DNA of 64,000 bases from an uncultured Xanthomonas sp. (GTDB lineage: Bacteria > Pseudomonadota > Gammaproteobacteria > Xanthomonadales > Xanthomonadaceae), in NCBI GenBank assembly GCA_943912265.1, contig CALTTS010000016.1:1-64000 (forward strand), written 5' to 3'. Of this stretch, positions 52,176 to 61,261 are shown in pieces. The notes beneath the pieces are model-generated. The model did not search any database. It was not told the origin of the DNA and was given only the letters and a program-made list of their open reading frames with translations. Within the stretch, counting starts at the first letter, position 1; the number at the start of each line of letters is the position of its first letter. The position numbers and the translations under genes are program-made.

Positions 52176-53126
52176 TCAGGCCGCCATGGCTTCTTCCACG
52201 AAGGCCTTGAGCCGGCGCATCACGTGCTCGGCCAGTTCGTTGGCGCTGTACTTGGGCACGAAGTCGTTGGCGCCCACGCGCTCGACCATGGCGTGGTTGA
52301 ACACGCCCGACAGCGAGGTGTGCAGCAGCACGAACAGCCCGGCCAGCCCGGGGTTGCGGCGGATTTCCGACGTCAGCGTGTAGCCGTCCATCGACGGCAT
52401 CTCGATGTCGGAGATGATCATCGCGTAATGGTCGGCCGGGTTGATGCCCGAGGCGAGCAGCTGCTGCAGGTGTTCCAGCGCCTGGCGGCCGTCGGACAGC
52501 AGGGTCACCTCGACGCCGAACCGGTCCAGCACGCTGCGGATCTGCTGGCGGGCCACGCGCGAGTCGTCCACCACCAGCACGTGCAGCGGCGGCGCCCATT
52601 CGGGCAGCATCAGCTCGGGCGTCAGTTCCACCTCGGTGCGCGGCGGGGCGATTTCGGCCAGCACGCTCTCCACGTCGATCACCTGGATCAGCTCGTCGTG
52701 GAAGCGGGTGATGGCGGTCAGGTAGCTGCTGCCGGCCGAATCCGGTTCCGGCGGAGGCAGCACGTCCTCCACCGCGATGTTGACGATGCGCTCCACGCCG
52801 CTGACCAGGAAGCCCTGGATCGAACGGTTGAACTCGGTGACCACCAGGTAGCCAGTGCCGTCGTCGGCATCGTGCTCGGGGTGGTGGATGCACTGGCCCA
52901 GGTCCAGCACCGGCACCGAGCGGCCGCGCACGTCGGCCACGCCGGCGAACTGCGGCGGCATGTCCGGCAGCTGGAACAGCGGCGGCCGCGACAGCACTTC
53001 CTGCACCTTGAACACGTTGACGCCAAAAAGCTGGCGCCCGCCGAGCCGGAACAGGAGCAGGGCGAGCCGGTTGTGGCCGGCAAGGCGGGTGCGCTGGTCG
53101 ATGCGGTCCAGGAGATCTTCCTTCAT
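52176..53126 (-). CDS. cheV: Chemotaxis adaptor-receiver protein CheV
   Basis: 316 residues. A CheW-like domain (about 15-165: RTRLAGHNRLALLLFRLGG, GVADVRGRSVPVLDLGQ) is joined to a C-terminal receiver domain (about 180-305) with Asp pair VVDDSRVARQQIR, phospho-Asp in IISDIEMPSMDG and Lys in FVPKYS. CheV couples MCPs to CheA and may take phosphate to adapt the array. The start is fixed by the family N-terminus; no ribosome-binding site is seen because the FliA promoter ends 7 bases before the ATG. It is divergent from flgA. Confidence 0.95.
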   Translation of the reverse strand: MKEDLLDRIDQRTRLAGHNRLALLLFRLGGRQLFGVNVFKVQEVLSRPPLFQLPDMPPQFAGVADVRGRSVPVLDLGQCIHHPEHDADDGTGYLVVTEFNRSIQGFLVSGVERIVNIAVEDVLPPPEPDSAGSSYLTAITRFHDELIQVIDVESVLAEIAPPRTEVELTPELMLPEWAPPLHVLVVDDSRVARQQIRSVLDRFGVEVTLLSDGRQALEHLQQLLASGINPADHYAMIISDIEMPSMDGYTLTSEIRRNPGLAGLFVLLHTSLSGVFNHAMVERVGANDFVPKYSANELAEHVMRRLKAFVEEAMAA

Positions 53127-53133
53127 GCCTGCC

Positions 53134-53160
53134 GTATCGGCCCGGCCCGCGGCAACTTGA
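53134..53160 (-). promoter_or_regulatory. FliA (sigma-28) promoter of cheV, next to the ATG
   Basis: Minus strand TCAAGTTG, 11 bases, GCCGATAC, then GGCAGGC and the cheV ATG. The predicted transcript would be leaderless or have only a few bases of leader. Confidence 0.85.
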
Positions 53161-53191
53161 GCGGCGGCGCCGGCATCGCGTCCGCCGCCGC

Positions 53192-53207
53192 CGGCACGCG
53201 GCTTGCA
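53192..53207 (+). promoter_or_regulatory. Sigma-54 promoter of flgA
   Basis: Plus strand CGGCACGCGGCTTGCA, GG-N10-GC spacing, about 55 bases before the flgA ATG. It is back-to-back with the cheV FliA promoter, 31 bases away. Confidence 0.88.
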
Positions 53208-53260
53208 TCGGCAGGGGCGGGCGGAACCGCGCCCGCGTCCCTTCGTGGAGTCCAGCACGC

Positions 53261-53914
53261 ATGCTGCATCGCCTGACATTGTTGATCGGCCTCGGCACGG
53301 CGGCGGCGGCTCCGGCCGCGGTGCCGGAATTCCAGCCGCTGGACACGATCCGCCATGCGGCGCTGGGCGCGCTGGCGCCGGGCGCGCAGGCCGAGGCGGC
53401 GCTGGATCCGGCCCTGCGCATGCCGCGCTGCGCGGCGCCGCTGGCGGCCCGTCCCAACGGCGCGGCCAGCGTCGAGGTGTCGTGCGCGGCACCGGCCTGG
53501 CGGCTGTTCGTGCCGGTCAGTGTCCGGCGCAGCCAGAGCGTGCTGGTGCTCACGCGCAACCTCGGCCCAGGCGAAGCCGTCGGCGCCGGCGATTTCACCG
53601 TGCAGGCGCGCGACGCCACGCGGCTGGTATCCGGGGTGATCGCCGATCCGGCGCAGGCCGTGGGCCGGGTCGCGCGCCGGCCGTTGCTGGCCGGCAGCGT
53701 GCTATCGTCGGCCGACGTGGCCTCGGCGGTACGCATCCGCAACGGCGACAGCGTCGACCTGGTCAGCCGCAGCGGCGGCATCGAAGTCCGGGTCGCCGGG
53801 CGTGCCCTCGGCAGCGCCGGCGAGAACGAACGCCTGAACGTCGAGAACCTCTCGTCGCGGAAGATCGTCCAGGGCGTGGTGGATGCCAGTGGCGCGGTCC
53901 TGGTCAACCGCTGA
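53261..53914 (+). CDS. flgA: P-ring assembly chaperone FlgA
   Basis: 217 residues. A short signal peptide (LTLLIGLGTAAAAPAA) is followed by a C-terminal SAF domain (about 85-215) with ARDATRLVSGVIADPAQAVGRVARR and NERLNVENLSSRKIVQGVV, typical of FlgA. It acts in the periplasm on FlgI. It is transcribed to the right, divergent from cheV, and is followed by flgM, which also has its own FliA promoter. Confidence 0.95.
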   Translation: MLHRLTLLIGLGTAAAAPAAVPEFQPLDTIRHAALGALAPGAQAEAALDPALRMPRCAAPLAARPNGAASVEVSCAAPAWRLFVPVSVRRSQSVLVLTRNLGPGEAVGAGDFTVQARDATRLVSGVIADPAQAVGRVARRPLLAGSVLSSADVASAVRIRNGDSVDLVSRSGGIEVRVAGRALGSAGENERLNVENLSSRKIVQGVVDASGAVLVNR

Positions 53915-53936
53915 AGAAAAAACGTGACGGATTCCC

Positions 53937-53964
53937 TAAAGTTTCCGCCAGCCTCCGCCGATAT
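53937..53964 (+). promoter_or_regulatory. FliA (sigma-28) promoter of flgM-flgN
   Basis: Plus strand TAAAGTTT, 12 bases, GCCGATAT. The -35 box is a perfect consensus match; the spacer is one base longer than most others here. It starts 23 bases past the flgA stop. Confidence 0.85.
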
Positions 53965-53994
53965 GGTCCACGAACCCGTACAGGTATGACGAAC

Positions 53995-54306
53995 ATGAGC
54001 CAGAAAATCGAAGGTGGATTGCCGGCTGCCAGCCTTGCCTCCACCGTTGCCGTCGGCGCCCGGAGCGCGACGGCCGGTACCGGTCCGGCCAAGCCCGTGG
54101 ATGCCGTCGCCGCCGGCGACAGCCTGCGCCTGACTGGCGAGGCGACCACGCTGCAGGCGGTTTCGCGCGAGTTTTCGGCAACCCAGCCGGTCGACCAGTC
54201 CAAGGTGCAGTCGATCCGCGAAGCCCTTGCCGCCGGTACCTACAAAGTCGACGCCAAGGCCATCGCCGGGGCCATGCTCGACTTCGAGCAGGGGCTGGGC
54301 GCATGA
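53995..54306 (+). CDS. flgM: Anti-sigma-28 factor FlgM
   Basis: 103 residues (106 from the ATG at 53986). The C-terminal half has the FlgM pattern VDQSKVQSIREALAAGTYKVDAKAIAGAMLDFE, which binds FliA; the N-terminal half is disordered and Ala/Gly/Thr-rich. It holds FliA inactive until it is exported through the finished hook. The start at 53995 has AGG 10 bases upstream; the ATG at 53986 is close to the AGG and less likely. It has both the flgA read-through and a FliA promoter. Confidence 0.95.
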   Translation: MSQKIEGGLPAASLASTVAVGARSATAGTGPAKPVDAVAAGDSLRLTGEATTLQAVSREFSATQPVDQSKVQSIREALAAGTYKVDAKAIAGAMLDFEQGLGA

Positions 54307-54641
54307 ATGGCGCCGACGTCTGGCTGGACAGGCTGGACGCCGCCCTCGCCGAAGAGCGCCGTGCGCTGATCGAGCACGACGTCGAGGCGCTGGTGCGCAG
54401 CACCCGCGACAAGCTCGAGTCGCTGCGCCAGCTGGAGGCCGATCCGCCGGCTCCCGCGTCGGCCCAGCGGCTGCGCCTGCTGGCCGAGGCGAACCGCGCC
54501 AACGGCGCGCTGCTCGCCCGCCGCCGCCGCGAGGTCAACTGGTCGCTGCGCCATCTCGGGCGCGGCGAGGCCGCCCCCGCCTACGATGCGCAGGGCTGCA
54601 ACACGGTGGTGAAGGCCTCGGTGCCGCTGGCCGTGGTCTGA
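54303..54641 (+). CDS. flgN: FlgN-like export chaperone for FlgK/FlgL
   Basis: 112 residues, mostly helical (WLDRLDAALAEERRALIEHD and RLLAEANRANGALLARRRREVNWSLRHLG). No enzymatic motif is present. Its ATG overlaps the flgM stop (ATGA), and flgM-flgN is the usual pairing. FlgN proteins are short and weakly conserved; assignment is by position, length and helix pattern, and the NGALLARRRREV part resembles known FlgN. The cytoplasmic role would be to deliver FlgK and FlgL to the export gate. Confidence 0.8.
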   Translation: MNGADVWLDRLDAALAEERRALIEHDVEALVRSTRDKLESLRQLEADPPAPASAQRLRLLAEANRANGALLARRRREVNWSLRHLGRGEAAPAYDAQGCNTVVKASVPLAVV

Positions 54642-54762
54642 GCCGCCTCGCCGGCTCCATGCGCCTGCGCCGCCGCGCCCGGCCATCGCCGCCGCGGCTG
54701 CCGCCTGCCCGCGGCGGGCGTTAAGCTGTGCGGCACGTTCTTCCCGTGACCGCACCGCCTTG

Positions 54763-55977
54763 ATGGACATCGCCACGCCTGCACCGGAGTCCCGTCTTCC
54801 CGATCTGCAATCGTTCATCGACATGATGGACGACGGCCTGCTGCTGTGCGATGCGCAGGGCGCCGTGGCGCAGGCCAATGCCGCCGTGCGCTCGCTGCTG
54901 CCGGTCGGCGATGCCGGGCTGGAATGCCTGATCCACCTGCTGCCGGACGAGGCCCGGGCCGCGCTGGCCGCCGGCGAGGCCTGGGAAGGCGACCTGGTGC
55001 TGCCGGACGACCGGGTGCTGCGCGCCCGCATCCACCGCCCGCCGGCGGTGGCGCCAACCAGCCGCCTGGTGGCCTTCCGCGACGTCAGCGACATCCGCGC
55101 GCGCGAACGCGAGCTGGAGCGCTGGCATGCCGAGCTGCGCCAGACCACGGTGCGCCTGGCCGGCACCCAGGAACAGCTGCTGCAGTCGGAGAAGCTGGCC
55201 TCGATCGGCCAGCTCGCCGCCGGCGTGGCGCACGAGATCAACAACCCGATCGGCTACGTCCACTCCAACCTGGGTTCGCTGCAGGAATACCTCAACAGCC
55301 TGTTCGCGATCATCGACGCCTACGAGCAGGCGGTGCGCTCGCCGGATCCGCGCGCCCACCTGGGCGAGATCGACGCCCTGCGCGAGCGCCACGACATCGA
55401 CTTCATCAGCCGCGACCTGCCGCAGCTGCTGGCCGAGTCGCGCCAGGGCATCGAGCGGGTGACCCGCATCGTCCGCGACCTGAAGGACTTCTCGTACTAC
55501 GGCCGCGGCGATGCCTGGAAGCGCGCCGACCTGCATGCCGGCCTGGATTCGACCCTCAACATCATCTGGAACGAGCTCAAGTACAAGGCGAAGCTGGAGA
55601 AGCACTACGCCAAGCTGCCGCTGGTCGAGTGCCTGCCCTCGGAGATCAACCAGGTGTTCATGAACATGCTGCTCAACGCCGGCCACGCGATCGGCGAGCA
55701 GGGCACCATCACCCTGACCACGGGCACCGGTGAGGGCGAGGTGTGGGTGGAAATCGCCGATACCGGCAACGGCATACCGCCGGAACTGCTGCAGAAGATC
55801 TTCGACCCGTTCTTCACCACCAAGCCGGTGGGCAAGGGCACCGGGCTGGGCCTGTCGATCTCCTACGGCATCATCAACAAGCACCACGGCCGCATCGAGG
55901 TGGACAGCGTAGTCGGGCAGGGCTCGAAGTTCAGGATCATCCTGCCGGTGAGGCAGCCGGAAGCCGCCGACGCCTGA
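54763..55977 (+). CDS. PAS sensor histidine kinase (RavR-adjacent)
   Basis: 404 residues, soluble. A PAS domain (about 12-115) is followed by a coiled coil and a DHp domain with the His in [15 protein letters not shown]. The HATPase follows with N box [12 protein letters not shown]1 DTGNGIP, F box PFFTTKP and G2 GKGTGLGLS. It probably phosphorylates the receiver of the convergent RavR-like protein (55987-57705); a kinase next to ravR is known in Xanthomonas (RavA). The start is ATG 54763, just after an in-frame TTG. No membrane segment, so the signal is internal. Confidence 0.85.
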   Translation: MDIATPAPESRLPDLQSFIDMMDDGLLLCDAQGAVAQANAAVRSLLPVGDAGLECLIHLLPDEARAALAAGEAWEGDLVLPDDRVLRARIHRPPAVAPTSRLVAFRDVSDIRARERELERWHAELRQTTVRLAGTQEQLLQSEKLASIGQLAAGVAHEINNPIGYVHSNLGSLQEYLNSLFAIIDAYEQAVRSPDPRAHLGEIDALRERHDIDFISRDLPQLLAESRQGIERVTRIVRDLKDFSYYGRGDAWKRADLHAGLDSTLNIIWNELKYKAKLEKHYAKLPLVECLPSEINQVFMNMLLNAGHAIGEQGTITLTTGTGEGEVWVEIADTGNGIPPELLQKIFDPFFTTKPVGKGTGLGLSISYGIINKHHGRIEVDSVVGQGSKFRIILPVRQPEAADA

Positions 55978-55992
55978 GCGGCGCCCTCAGGC
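55972..55992. terminator. Inverted repeat across convergent stop codons (possible bidirectional terminator)
   Basis: GCCTGAG (55972-55978) pairs with CTCAGGC (55986-55992), a 7-base loop between. The kinase stop codon is in the left arm and the ravR stop codon in the right arm. No T-run follows, so termination is only possible. Confidence 0.4.
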
Positions 55993-57705
55993 CGGCGAGG
56001 CGTGCTGCGCGTCGTGGGTGCGGAACGCCTGGCGGATGTGCTCGCGCAGCTCGTCGTCGTTCCACGGCTTGGTCAGGAAACGGTAGATCGCGCCGCGGTT
56101 GATCGCCTCGGTCACCGTGGCCAGGTCGGTGTAGCCGGACAGCACCAGCCGCACCGTGTCCGGGTAGAGCATCTTCACCCGGCCGAGGAACTCGGTGCCG
56201 CTCATGTCGGACATGCGCTGGTCGGACAGGATCACCTGCACGTCGTTGGTCGCCAGCAGGTCGAAGGCGTCGCGCACGTTGCCGGCGGCGAGGATGCGGT
56301 AGCCGTCGCGGCGGAACAGGCGCACCAGCGCGCGCAGCACGTTCTCCTCGTCGTCCAGCAGCAGCAGGGTCCGGTCGGACTGGGCGGTGGCGAAGGATTC
56401 CGGGCGGATGTAGCGGCGCCGCAGGATCTGGCCGGCGTGTTCGGCGGTGTTCGGCTCGCCGAACAGGTAACCCTGGAACTGGTCGCACTCGTTGCGGCGC
56501 AGGAAGCCGACCTGGGCCTCGGTTTCCACGCCGTTGGCCACCACCTTGATGCCGAGCTGGTGGCTCATCGCGATGATCGCGCGCACGATCGCCGCCTCGC
56601 GGTTGCCGGTGGGCGCGCTCATGATGAAGCTGCGGTCGATCTTCAGCTTGTCCACCTGGTAGCGGACCAGCGAGCCCAAGCTGGATTCGCCGGTGCCGAA
56701 ATTGTCCAGGCACAGCTGCACGCCTTCGCGGCGCAGGCGCGCCAGCGATTCGTAGATCGAGGCGACGTTGTGGGTCAGCGCGCTTTCGTTGATTTCCAGG
56801 ATGATCGACGGGGTGGGAATGCCGTGGGCCTGGGCGGCGTCGAGCACTTCATCGACGAATTCGGCGCGCAGCAGCTGCAGCGTGGACACGTTGATCGACA
56901 TGGTGAAATCGTCGAAGCCGGTGTCGCGCCAGGCCCGGGCCTGGGCGAGCGCCTGGCGGATCGCCCAGTCGCCGATCTGCACGATCACGCCCAGCCGCTC
57001 GGCCATGCGCATGAAACGCTCGGGCACCAGCATGCCCAAGGTTGGCGAATGCCAGCGCAGCAAGGCTTCAACGCCCATCACCCGGCCGTCGCGGGCACTG
57101 ACCACCGGCTGGTAGCGCAGGCGAAGCTCGTCGTTGGCGATGGCATCGACGATCTGGCGCGCCATGATGCTTTCGCTGCTGGCGCTGACCATCGCTTCCA
57201 TGCCGTACAGGCGGAACGAGGTGCCGCCGGCATCGCGCACGGCCTGGCGCTGGGCGATTTCGGCGAAGTCGAGCAGCTCGGACGCATCCAGCGAATGCTC
57301 CGGGCACAGGCTGATGCCGATCTTGGCGTTGAGGAACAAGGTATACGGCAGCACGCTCAATGGCTTGTCGATCTGCTCGCCGAGTTCCTCCATCAGCATT
57401 TCCAGCGGGGGCAGGTCGGCGGTGCGCGGTATCGCGACGATGAATTCGTCGCTGCCGTGGCGCCACACGATGCCGCGCCCGTCCAGATAGTTGCTGAGCC
57501 GCTCGCCCAGCAGCACCAGCGCTTCGTCGCCGGCATCGGTGCCCATGTTCTCGTTGATCGAAGCGAAATGGTCGATGTCGATGTGTGCCAGCAGCAGCGG
57601 CGTGCCGCCGTTGGCGGCCTCGTCCACCAGCATGGCCAGCGACGGTTGGCCGGCACCGAGGCGCGGCACGAAACTGGCGGAGGGGCCGGACAGGGGCTTG
57701 GACAT
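55987..57705 (-). CDS. ravR: RavR-like GGDEF-EAL-receiver cyclic di-GMP regulator
   Basis: 572 residues, soluble. The GGDEF domain (about 20-165) has HGSDEF in place of GGDEF. The EAL domain (about 185-430) has an intact EAL motif in GVEALLRWH, NVSTLQL, EINES and LKIDRSFI, but DNFGTG in place of DDFGTG. The C-terminal receiver (about 445-565) has LLLLDDEENVL, phospho-Asp in ILSDQRMSDMSG, and Lys in FLTKPW. The domain order matches Xanthomonas RavR, a virulence and motility regulator whose EAL hydrolyses cyclic di-GMP. The Asp-to-Asn change in the second Asp could lower its activity. It converges with one kinase and follows another by 9 bases. Confidence 0.88.
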   Translation of the reverse strand: MSKPLSGPSASFVPRLGAGQPSLAMLVDEAANGGTPLLLAHIDIDHFASINENMGTDAGDEALVLLGERLSNYLDGRGIVWRHGSDEFIVAIPRTADLPPLEMLMEELGEQIDKPLSVLPYTLFLNAKIGISLCPEHSLDASELLDFAEIAQRQAVRDAGGTSFRLYGMEAMVSASSESIMARQIVDAIANDELRLRYQPVVSARDGRVMGVEALLRWHSPTLGMLVPERFMRMAERLGVIVQIGDWAIRQALAQARAWRDTGFDDFTMSINVSTLQLLRAEFVDEVLDAAQAHGIPTPSIILEINESALTHNVASIYESLARLRREGVQLCLDNFGTGESSLGSLVRYQVDKLKIDRSFIMSAPTGNREAAIVRAIIAMSHQLGIKVVANGVETEAQVGFLRRNECDQFQGYLFGEPNTAEHAGQILRRRYIRPESFATAQSDRTLLLLDDEENVLRALVRLFRRDGYRILAAGNVRDAFDLLATNDVQVILSDQRMSDMSGTEFLGRVKMLYPDTVRLVLSGYTDLATVTEAINRGAIYRFLTKPWNDDELREHIRQAFRTHDAQHASPA

Positions 57706-57714
57706 CGCGGCAGG

Positions 57715-59802
57715 TCAGCGGGAGGCGGAGTGGGGTTCGTACGGCAGCCGCAGTTCCACGACGGTGCCGGCGCCCGGGGCGGTGCGCATCTTCAGGGTGC
57801 CGCCCGCGGCCTGGGCGCGCTCGCGCATCCCCACCAGGCCCAGGCCGGTGGCCTGGCCGGGATCGAAGCCGTCGCCGTCATCCTCGACGCGCAGTTCCAG
57901 CCAGCGGCCGTCCACGTCGTCCAGGCTCACCGTGACGCGCCCGGCATGGGCGTGGCGCACGACGTTGGTGAGGCATTCCTGGGCGATGCGGAAGCAGGCC
58001 TGTTCCACTTCCTGCGCGGGCCGGGCCGGCAGGGGCTGCAGGCGCAGGTCCGGTTCGATCTCCGAGGCGCGCAGCAGGCGCCCGGCCTGCCAGCGGATCG
58101 AAGCCTCCAGGCCGAGCGCGTCCAGCTGCGGCGGACGCAGCAGGGTGGAGATGTCGCGCAGCTTGGCGACCGTGGTGTCGGCCAGCGACACGATCTCATC
58201 CAGTTCCTCGCGGCGCGCGGCCGGGTCCTCGTCGTCCATCGCCGCATGCGCGGACAGCTTCATCGCGGTGATCGCCTGGCCGATGTCGTCGTGCAGGTCG
58301 CGCGAGATGGCCCGCCGTTCGTCCTCCTGCAGGGTGAACAGGCGGCGTGCCAGCGCCTGCAGCTCGGCGTTGCTGGCGGCCAGCGCGTCGCGGATGCGCT
58401 CGGCCTCGGAGAGGTCGCGCACGAACAGCAGCCGGTACTCCCGGCCTTCGTGGCCGGTGGCCTGCTGCACCAGCCCGGCGCGGAACACGCTGCCGTCGCG
58501 CCGGCGCATCAGCGGCGCCGGGGTCAGCAGGCTCGCCTCGCCCGCGTCCGGCACGCACCGCAGCCAGCGGACGAAGCGTTCGCGGTCCTCGTCCACCGCC
58601 AGCGCCGGCAGCGCCGTTTCGGCCAGTGTCCGGTCATCCAGGCCGAATTCGAGCAGGAAGGCCGGGTTGGCGAAGCGGACATGCTCGCCCTCCAGCACCA
58701 GCAGGCCGTCGGGCATCACGTCCACCAGCTTGCGGAACGGCGGGTCGGGCACCCCGGCGGCGGCCGCCAGGCGGGTGATGTCCTGCAGCGTGCCGCGCAC
58801 CATCGGATGGCCGGTGCCGTCCTCGAAGGCTTCGGCGAGGATCAGGAACTGCCGGGCTTGCCCGGCCGCGTCGGTGACGACGAAGCGCTCCTCGGCGCGG
58901 GAGCCCTGGCCGAGGCGGATGGACGACAGCCGCTGCACGATGCGCTGCAGCGGCGCGGTCGCGGCGGGGGCGGCGAAGAGGTCGTCGAGCGGCCGCCAGC
59001 ACGGCGTTTCGGGCACCGGCTGGCCGATCAGGCGGTACAGCTCGTCGGAAAAATGGCCGTAGCCGGTGGCCGGGTTGAGCTCCCAGTAGCCGATGCCGGC
59101 GATCGACTGCGCTTCGCGCAGCTGCCGCCCGGTCTGCTCCAGGTCGCGGCGCGCCTGCAGCTCGGCGGTGCGGTCGTGGACGGCGACGAGCCGCGCGGGC
59201 GATTCGGTGAAGCCGGCCGGGCAGTCGAGCAGGACGACGTCGCGGTAGCCGCCCGAGCGGGTGCGCAGCCGCTGCATCGATTCGGAGGGCTCGCCGGGCG
59301 CGGCCCGGACCTCGGCCAGGTGCGCGGCGAGTCGCGGGCCGTCCTGTTCCGGCCACAATGCCGGCAGGTGCAGGGCGAGGAATTCCACGCGGGTGCTGCC
59401 GTGGAAGGCCAGCGCGGCGTCGTTGACGGCGAGGATTTCCAGCGAGTCGGGCGCGTACACCCACATCGGCACCGGGTTGGCGAAGAACAGGCTGCGGTAG
59501 CGCCGCTCGGAGGCTTCCAGCCGCTGGTGCGATTCGGTAAGCCGGCGCAGCAGCGGGCGCAGCAGCAGGTACAGCAGCAGCGCCGTGGCCAGCACGTAGA
59601 ACAGGCCCTTGACGGTCTGCAGGCCGGCCAGGCGGCCGGGGTCGCCGGTCAGGCCGGCGATCAGGCTGTCGCTGCCGAGGATCCACAGCGAACCGGACAG
59701 CAGGTAGATCAGCGGCACCGCCCACTGGCCGTAGGCCATCAGGCGCGACCAGCGGCGCGATGGCGTGGCGACGGCAAGCGGGAAGCGGGCGGCCGGGTCC
59801 AT
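57715..59802 (-). CDS. Membrane PAS sensor histidine kinase (HisKA_3/NarX type)
   Basis: 695 residues. Two membrane segments lie near 25-50 and 62-82, followed by three PAS-like domains (about 95-215, 220-340, 350-470) and a HisKA_3 DHp with the His in SRDLHDDIGQAI. The HATPase has FRIAQECLTNVVRHAHA (N box) and EDDGDGFD, GLGLVGMRERA (G box). Kinases of this type normally pair with NarL-type regulators such as the one at 34834-35469, but the adjacent ravR, 9 bases downstream, may also be its partner; a PAS kinase named RavS is reported near ravR in Xanthomonas. It would read a membrane-linked or cytosolic signal through PAS domains. Confidence 0.87.
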   Translation of the reverse strand: MDPAARFPLAVATPSRRWSRLMAYGQWAVPLIYLLSGSLWILGSDSLIAGLTGDPGRLAGLQTVKGLFYVLATALLLYLLLRPLLRRLTESHQRLEASERRYRSLFFANPVPMWVYAPDSLEILAVNDAALAFHGSTRVEFLALHLPALWPEQDGPRLAAHLAEVRAAPGEPSESMQRLRTRSGGYRDVVLLDCPAGFTESPARLVAVHDRTAELQARRDLEQTGRQLREAQSIAGIGYWELNPATGYGHFSDELYRLIGQPVPETPCWRPLDDLFAAPAATAPLQRIVQRLSSIRLGQGSRAEERFVVTDAAGQARQFLILAEAFEDGTGHPMVRGTLQDITRLAAAAGVPDPPFRKLVDVMPDGLLVLEGEHVRFANPAFLLEFGLDDRTLAETALPALAVDEDRERFVRWLRCVPDAGEASLLTPAPLMRRRDGSVFRAGLVQQATGHEGREYRLLFVRDLSEAERIRDALAASNAELQALARRLFTLQEDERRAISRDLHDDIGQAITAMKLSAHAAMDDEDPAARREELDEIVSLADTTVAKLRDISTLLRPPQLDALGLEASIRWQAGRLLRASEIEPDLRLQPLPARPAQEVEQACFRIAQECLTNVVRHAHAGRVTVSLDDVDGRWLELRVEDDGDGFDPGQATGLGLVGMRERAQAAGGTLKMRTAPGAGTVVELRLPYEPHSASR

Positions 59803-59883
59803 GTCTGGTCCGGTGGCGGAAGATGCGGGAATGGTAGCGGCTTCACGTGCGGACAGCGCGCTTCCTGCGCCAGGGCACGAAAA

Positions 59884-59907
59884 AACCGCCGTCCGGAGAC
59901 GGCGGTT
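59884..59907 (-). terminator. Rho-independent terminator after the second MCP
   Basis: A perfect 10-bp stem (AACCGCCGTC with GACGGCGGTT), 4-base loop, then TTTTTT on the minus strand, 60 bases past the MCP stop. Confidence 0.93.
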
Positions 59908-59966
59908 CGGGGGCGCACGGGCCGGCGGGTGCCGGTCGCGCGCGGCGGTCAGACGCGCCGGTCAGG

Positions 59967-61166
59967 TCAGAACAGTTCGACGCTGCCGGCGCCCATGTCG
60001 TGCTGGGTGACCGGCTTGTGCGGCGGCCGCTCCCATTCGCCGCGCATCTCCTGCACGCGGCTGCCGAAGCGCTGCAGGGTGGCGATGACCTCGCTGTTGA
60101 TCGCGCCGCCGTTCTTCTGCAGCAGCTCCTGCAGGGCCACGGCCTCGCGGTTGATCGCGGTCAGGCGGTCGAGGTGGACGTGCACGCCGCCCAGCGCCTG
60201 GGTGGCGATGTCCTCGAACTGCAGGGCGCGCACCGCCTCGGCGACGCTGCCGTCGATGGCCTTGGCGCATTCGGAGATCTCGCGCATGCCTTCGCCCAGC
60301 GAAGCGTTGATGCCGGCGACGTTGCTGACCATGTTGGCCGCTTCGGCGCGCGCCTCGCGGGAGCGGTCCATGTCGCGCGAGGCCATGTGCGAGACCGTCT
60401 CGCGGACCTTGGCGATGGCATCCTTGGAGCTGTGGGCCAGCTTGCGGATCTGCTCGTTGAAGGTGGTGGAGCGCTCGGACAGGTTGCGCACCTCGTCGGC
60501 GACCACGGCGAAGCCGCGGCCGGCCTCGCCGGCGCGGGCGGCCTCGATGGCGGCGTTGAGCGCCAGCAGGTTGGTCTGGTCGGCGATCGACTTCACGTCC
60601 TCCAGCAGGGCGAAGATGCCATCCAGGTGCTGGGCCATCTCGTCGATGTGGCTGACGGTGACCGTGCTCTGGCCGCTGACTTCCTCCAGCGCCTCCACCA
60701 GCTGCTCCATCTGCTGGCTGGCGTGGCGGGCGAAGCGGGCGAAGTCCACGCCACTGCCGCCTTCCTCGCCGGTGCGGTCGACGATGCGCGACACGGCCGT
60801 GCTCTGCTGGCGCGACTTCTTGTTCATCGCGTCGAAGCTGGCACCGAGGTTGGCCACGGCCTGGCGGATCAGGTTGCGGGCGCGTTCGACCTCGGCACGC
60901 GAGCCGTCCACCTCCGAACCGACGAAGTTGCGCAGGTCGCCCAGCAGCTTCTCCTGTTCGCGCAGCATCTTCTGGTGCTCCGGCGAGGGATGGGCGGCAC
61001 TGCTCCGGCTGTAGACGGTCCAGCCGGCGAAGCCCAGCCAGCTCAGCAGCATCGCGGTGAACACGGCCCAGACGAGGGCAGGCGACCAGGCGAGCCCGAT
61101 GGCGAGCGCCAGCAGGAACGTCAGGACGAGGGGAGCGGCAAGGCGGGTGAAGATGCGTGAGTACAT
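59967..61166 (-). CDS. Methyl-accepting chemotaxis-type signalling protein without a ligand domain
   Basis: 399 residues. Two membrane segments near 10-50 are separated by only a few residues, so there is almost no periplasmic part and no HAMP domain. A long coiled-coil MCP signalling domain follows with the conserved tip [39 protein letters not shown]. The C-terminal part ends [14 protein letters not shown] and SVELF; no NWETF-type tether is seen. It likely inserts into arrays and senses membrane state or acts through partners. It has its own FliA promoter and a strong terminator, so it is a single-gene unit. Confidence 0.93.
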   Translation of the reverse strand: MYSRIFTRLAAPLVLTFLLALAIGLAWSPALVWAVFTAMLLSWLGFAGWTVYSRSSAAHPSPEHQKMLREQEKLLGDLRNFVGSEVDGSRAEVERARNLIRQAVANLGASFDAMNKKSRQQSTAVSRIVDRTGEEGGSGVDFARFARHASQQMEQLVEALEEVSGQSTVTVSHIDEMAQHLDGIFALLEDVKSIADQTNLLALNAAIEAARAGEAGRGFAVVADEVRNLSERSTTFNEQIRKLAHSSKDAIAKVRETVSHMASRDMDRSREARAEAANMVSNVAGINASLGEGMREISECAKAIDGSVAEAVRALQFEDIATQALGGVHVHLDRLTAINREAVALQELLQKNGGAINSEVIATLQRFGSRVQEMRGEWERPPHKPVTQHDMGAGSVELF

Positions 61167-61195
61167 GAACGTTCTCTGCGGAGATACATGGGCTG

Positions 61196-61223
61196 TATCG
61201 GCGCCGGTCCCCCCGTCTTTAGC
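61196..61223 (-). promoter_or_regulatory. FliA (sigma-28) promoter of the second MCP
   Basis: Minus strand TAAAGACG, 12 bases, GCCGATAC, about 30 bases before the ATG at 61166. Confidence 0.83.
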
Positions 61224-61261
61224 CGCGACGCGCGATTCGCGTCACGGATCGCGTGTCGCGC

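Noticed and set aside
54730..54746. Near sigma-54 site CGGCACGTTCTTCCC before the soluble kinase
   Set aside because: The -24 half is good, but the -12 half lacks GC at the required place. Too weak to list as a promoter.
56002..61014. Plus-strand open frame of 1670 codons
   Set aside because: It is antisense to ravR, the PAS kinase and the MCP, each of which has clear domains and starts. The plus-strand product is low-complexity His/Gln/Arg/Gly sequence.
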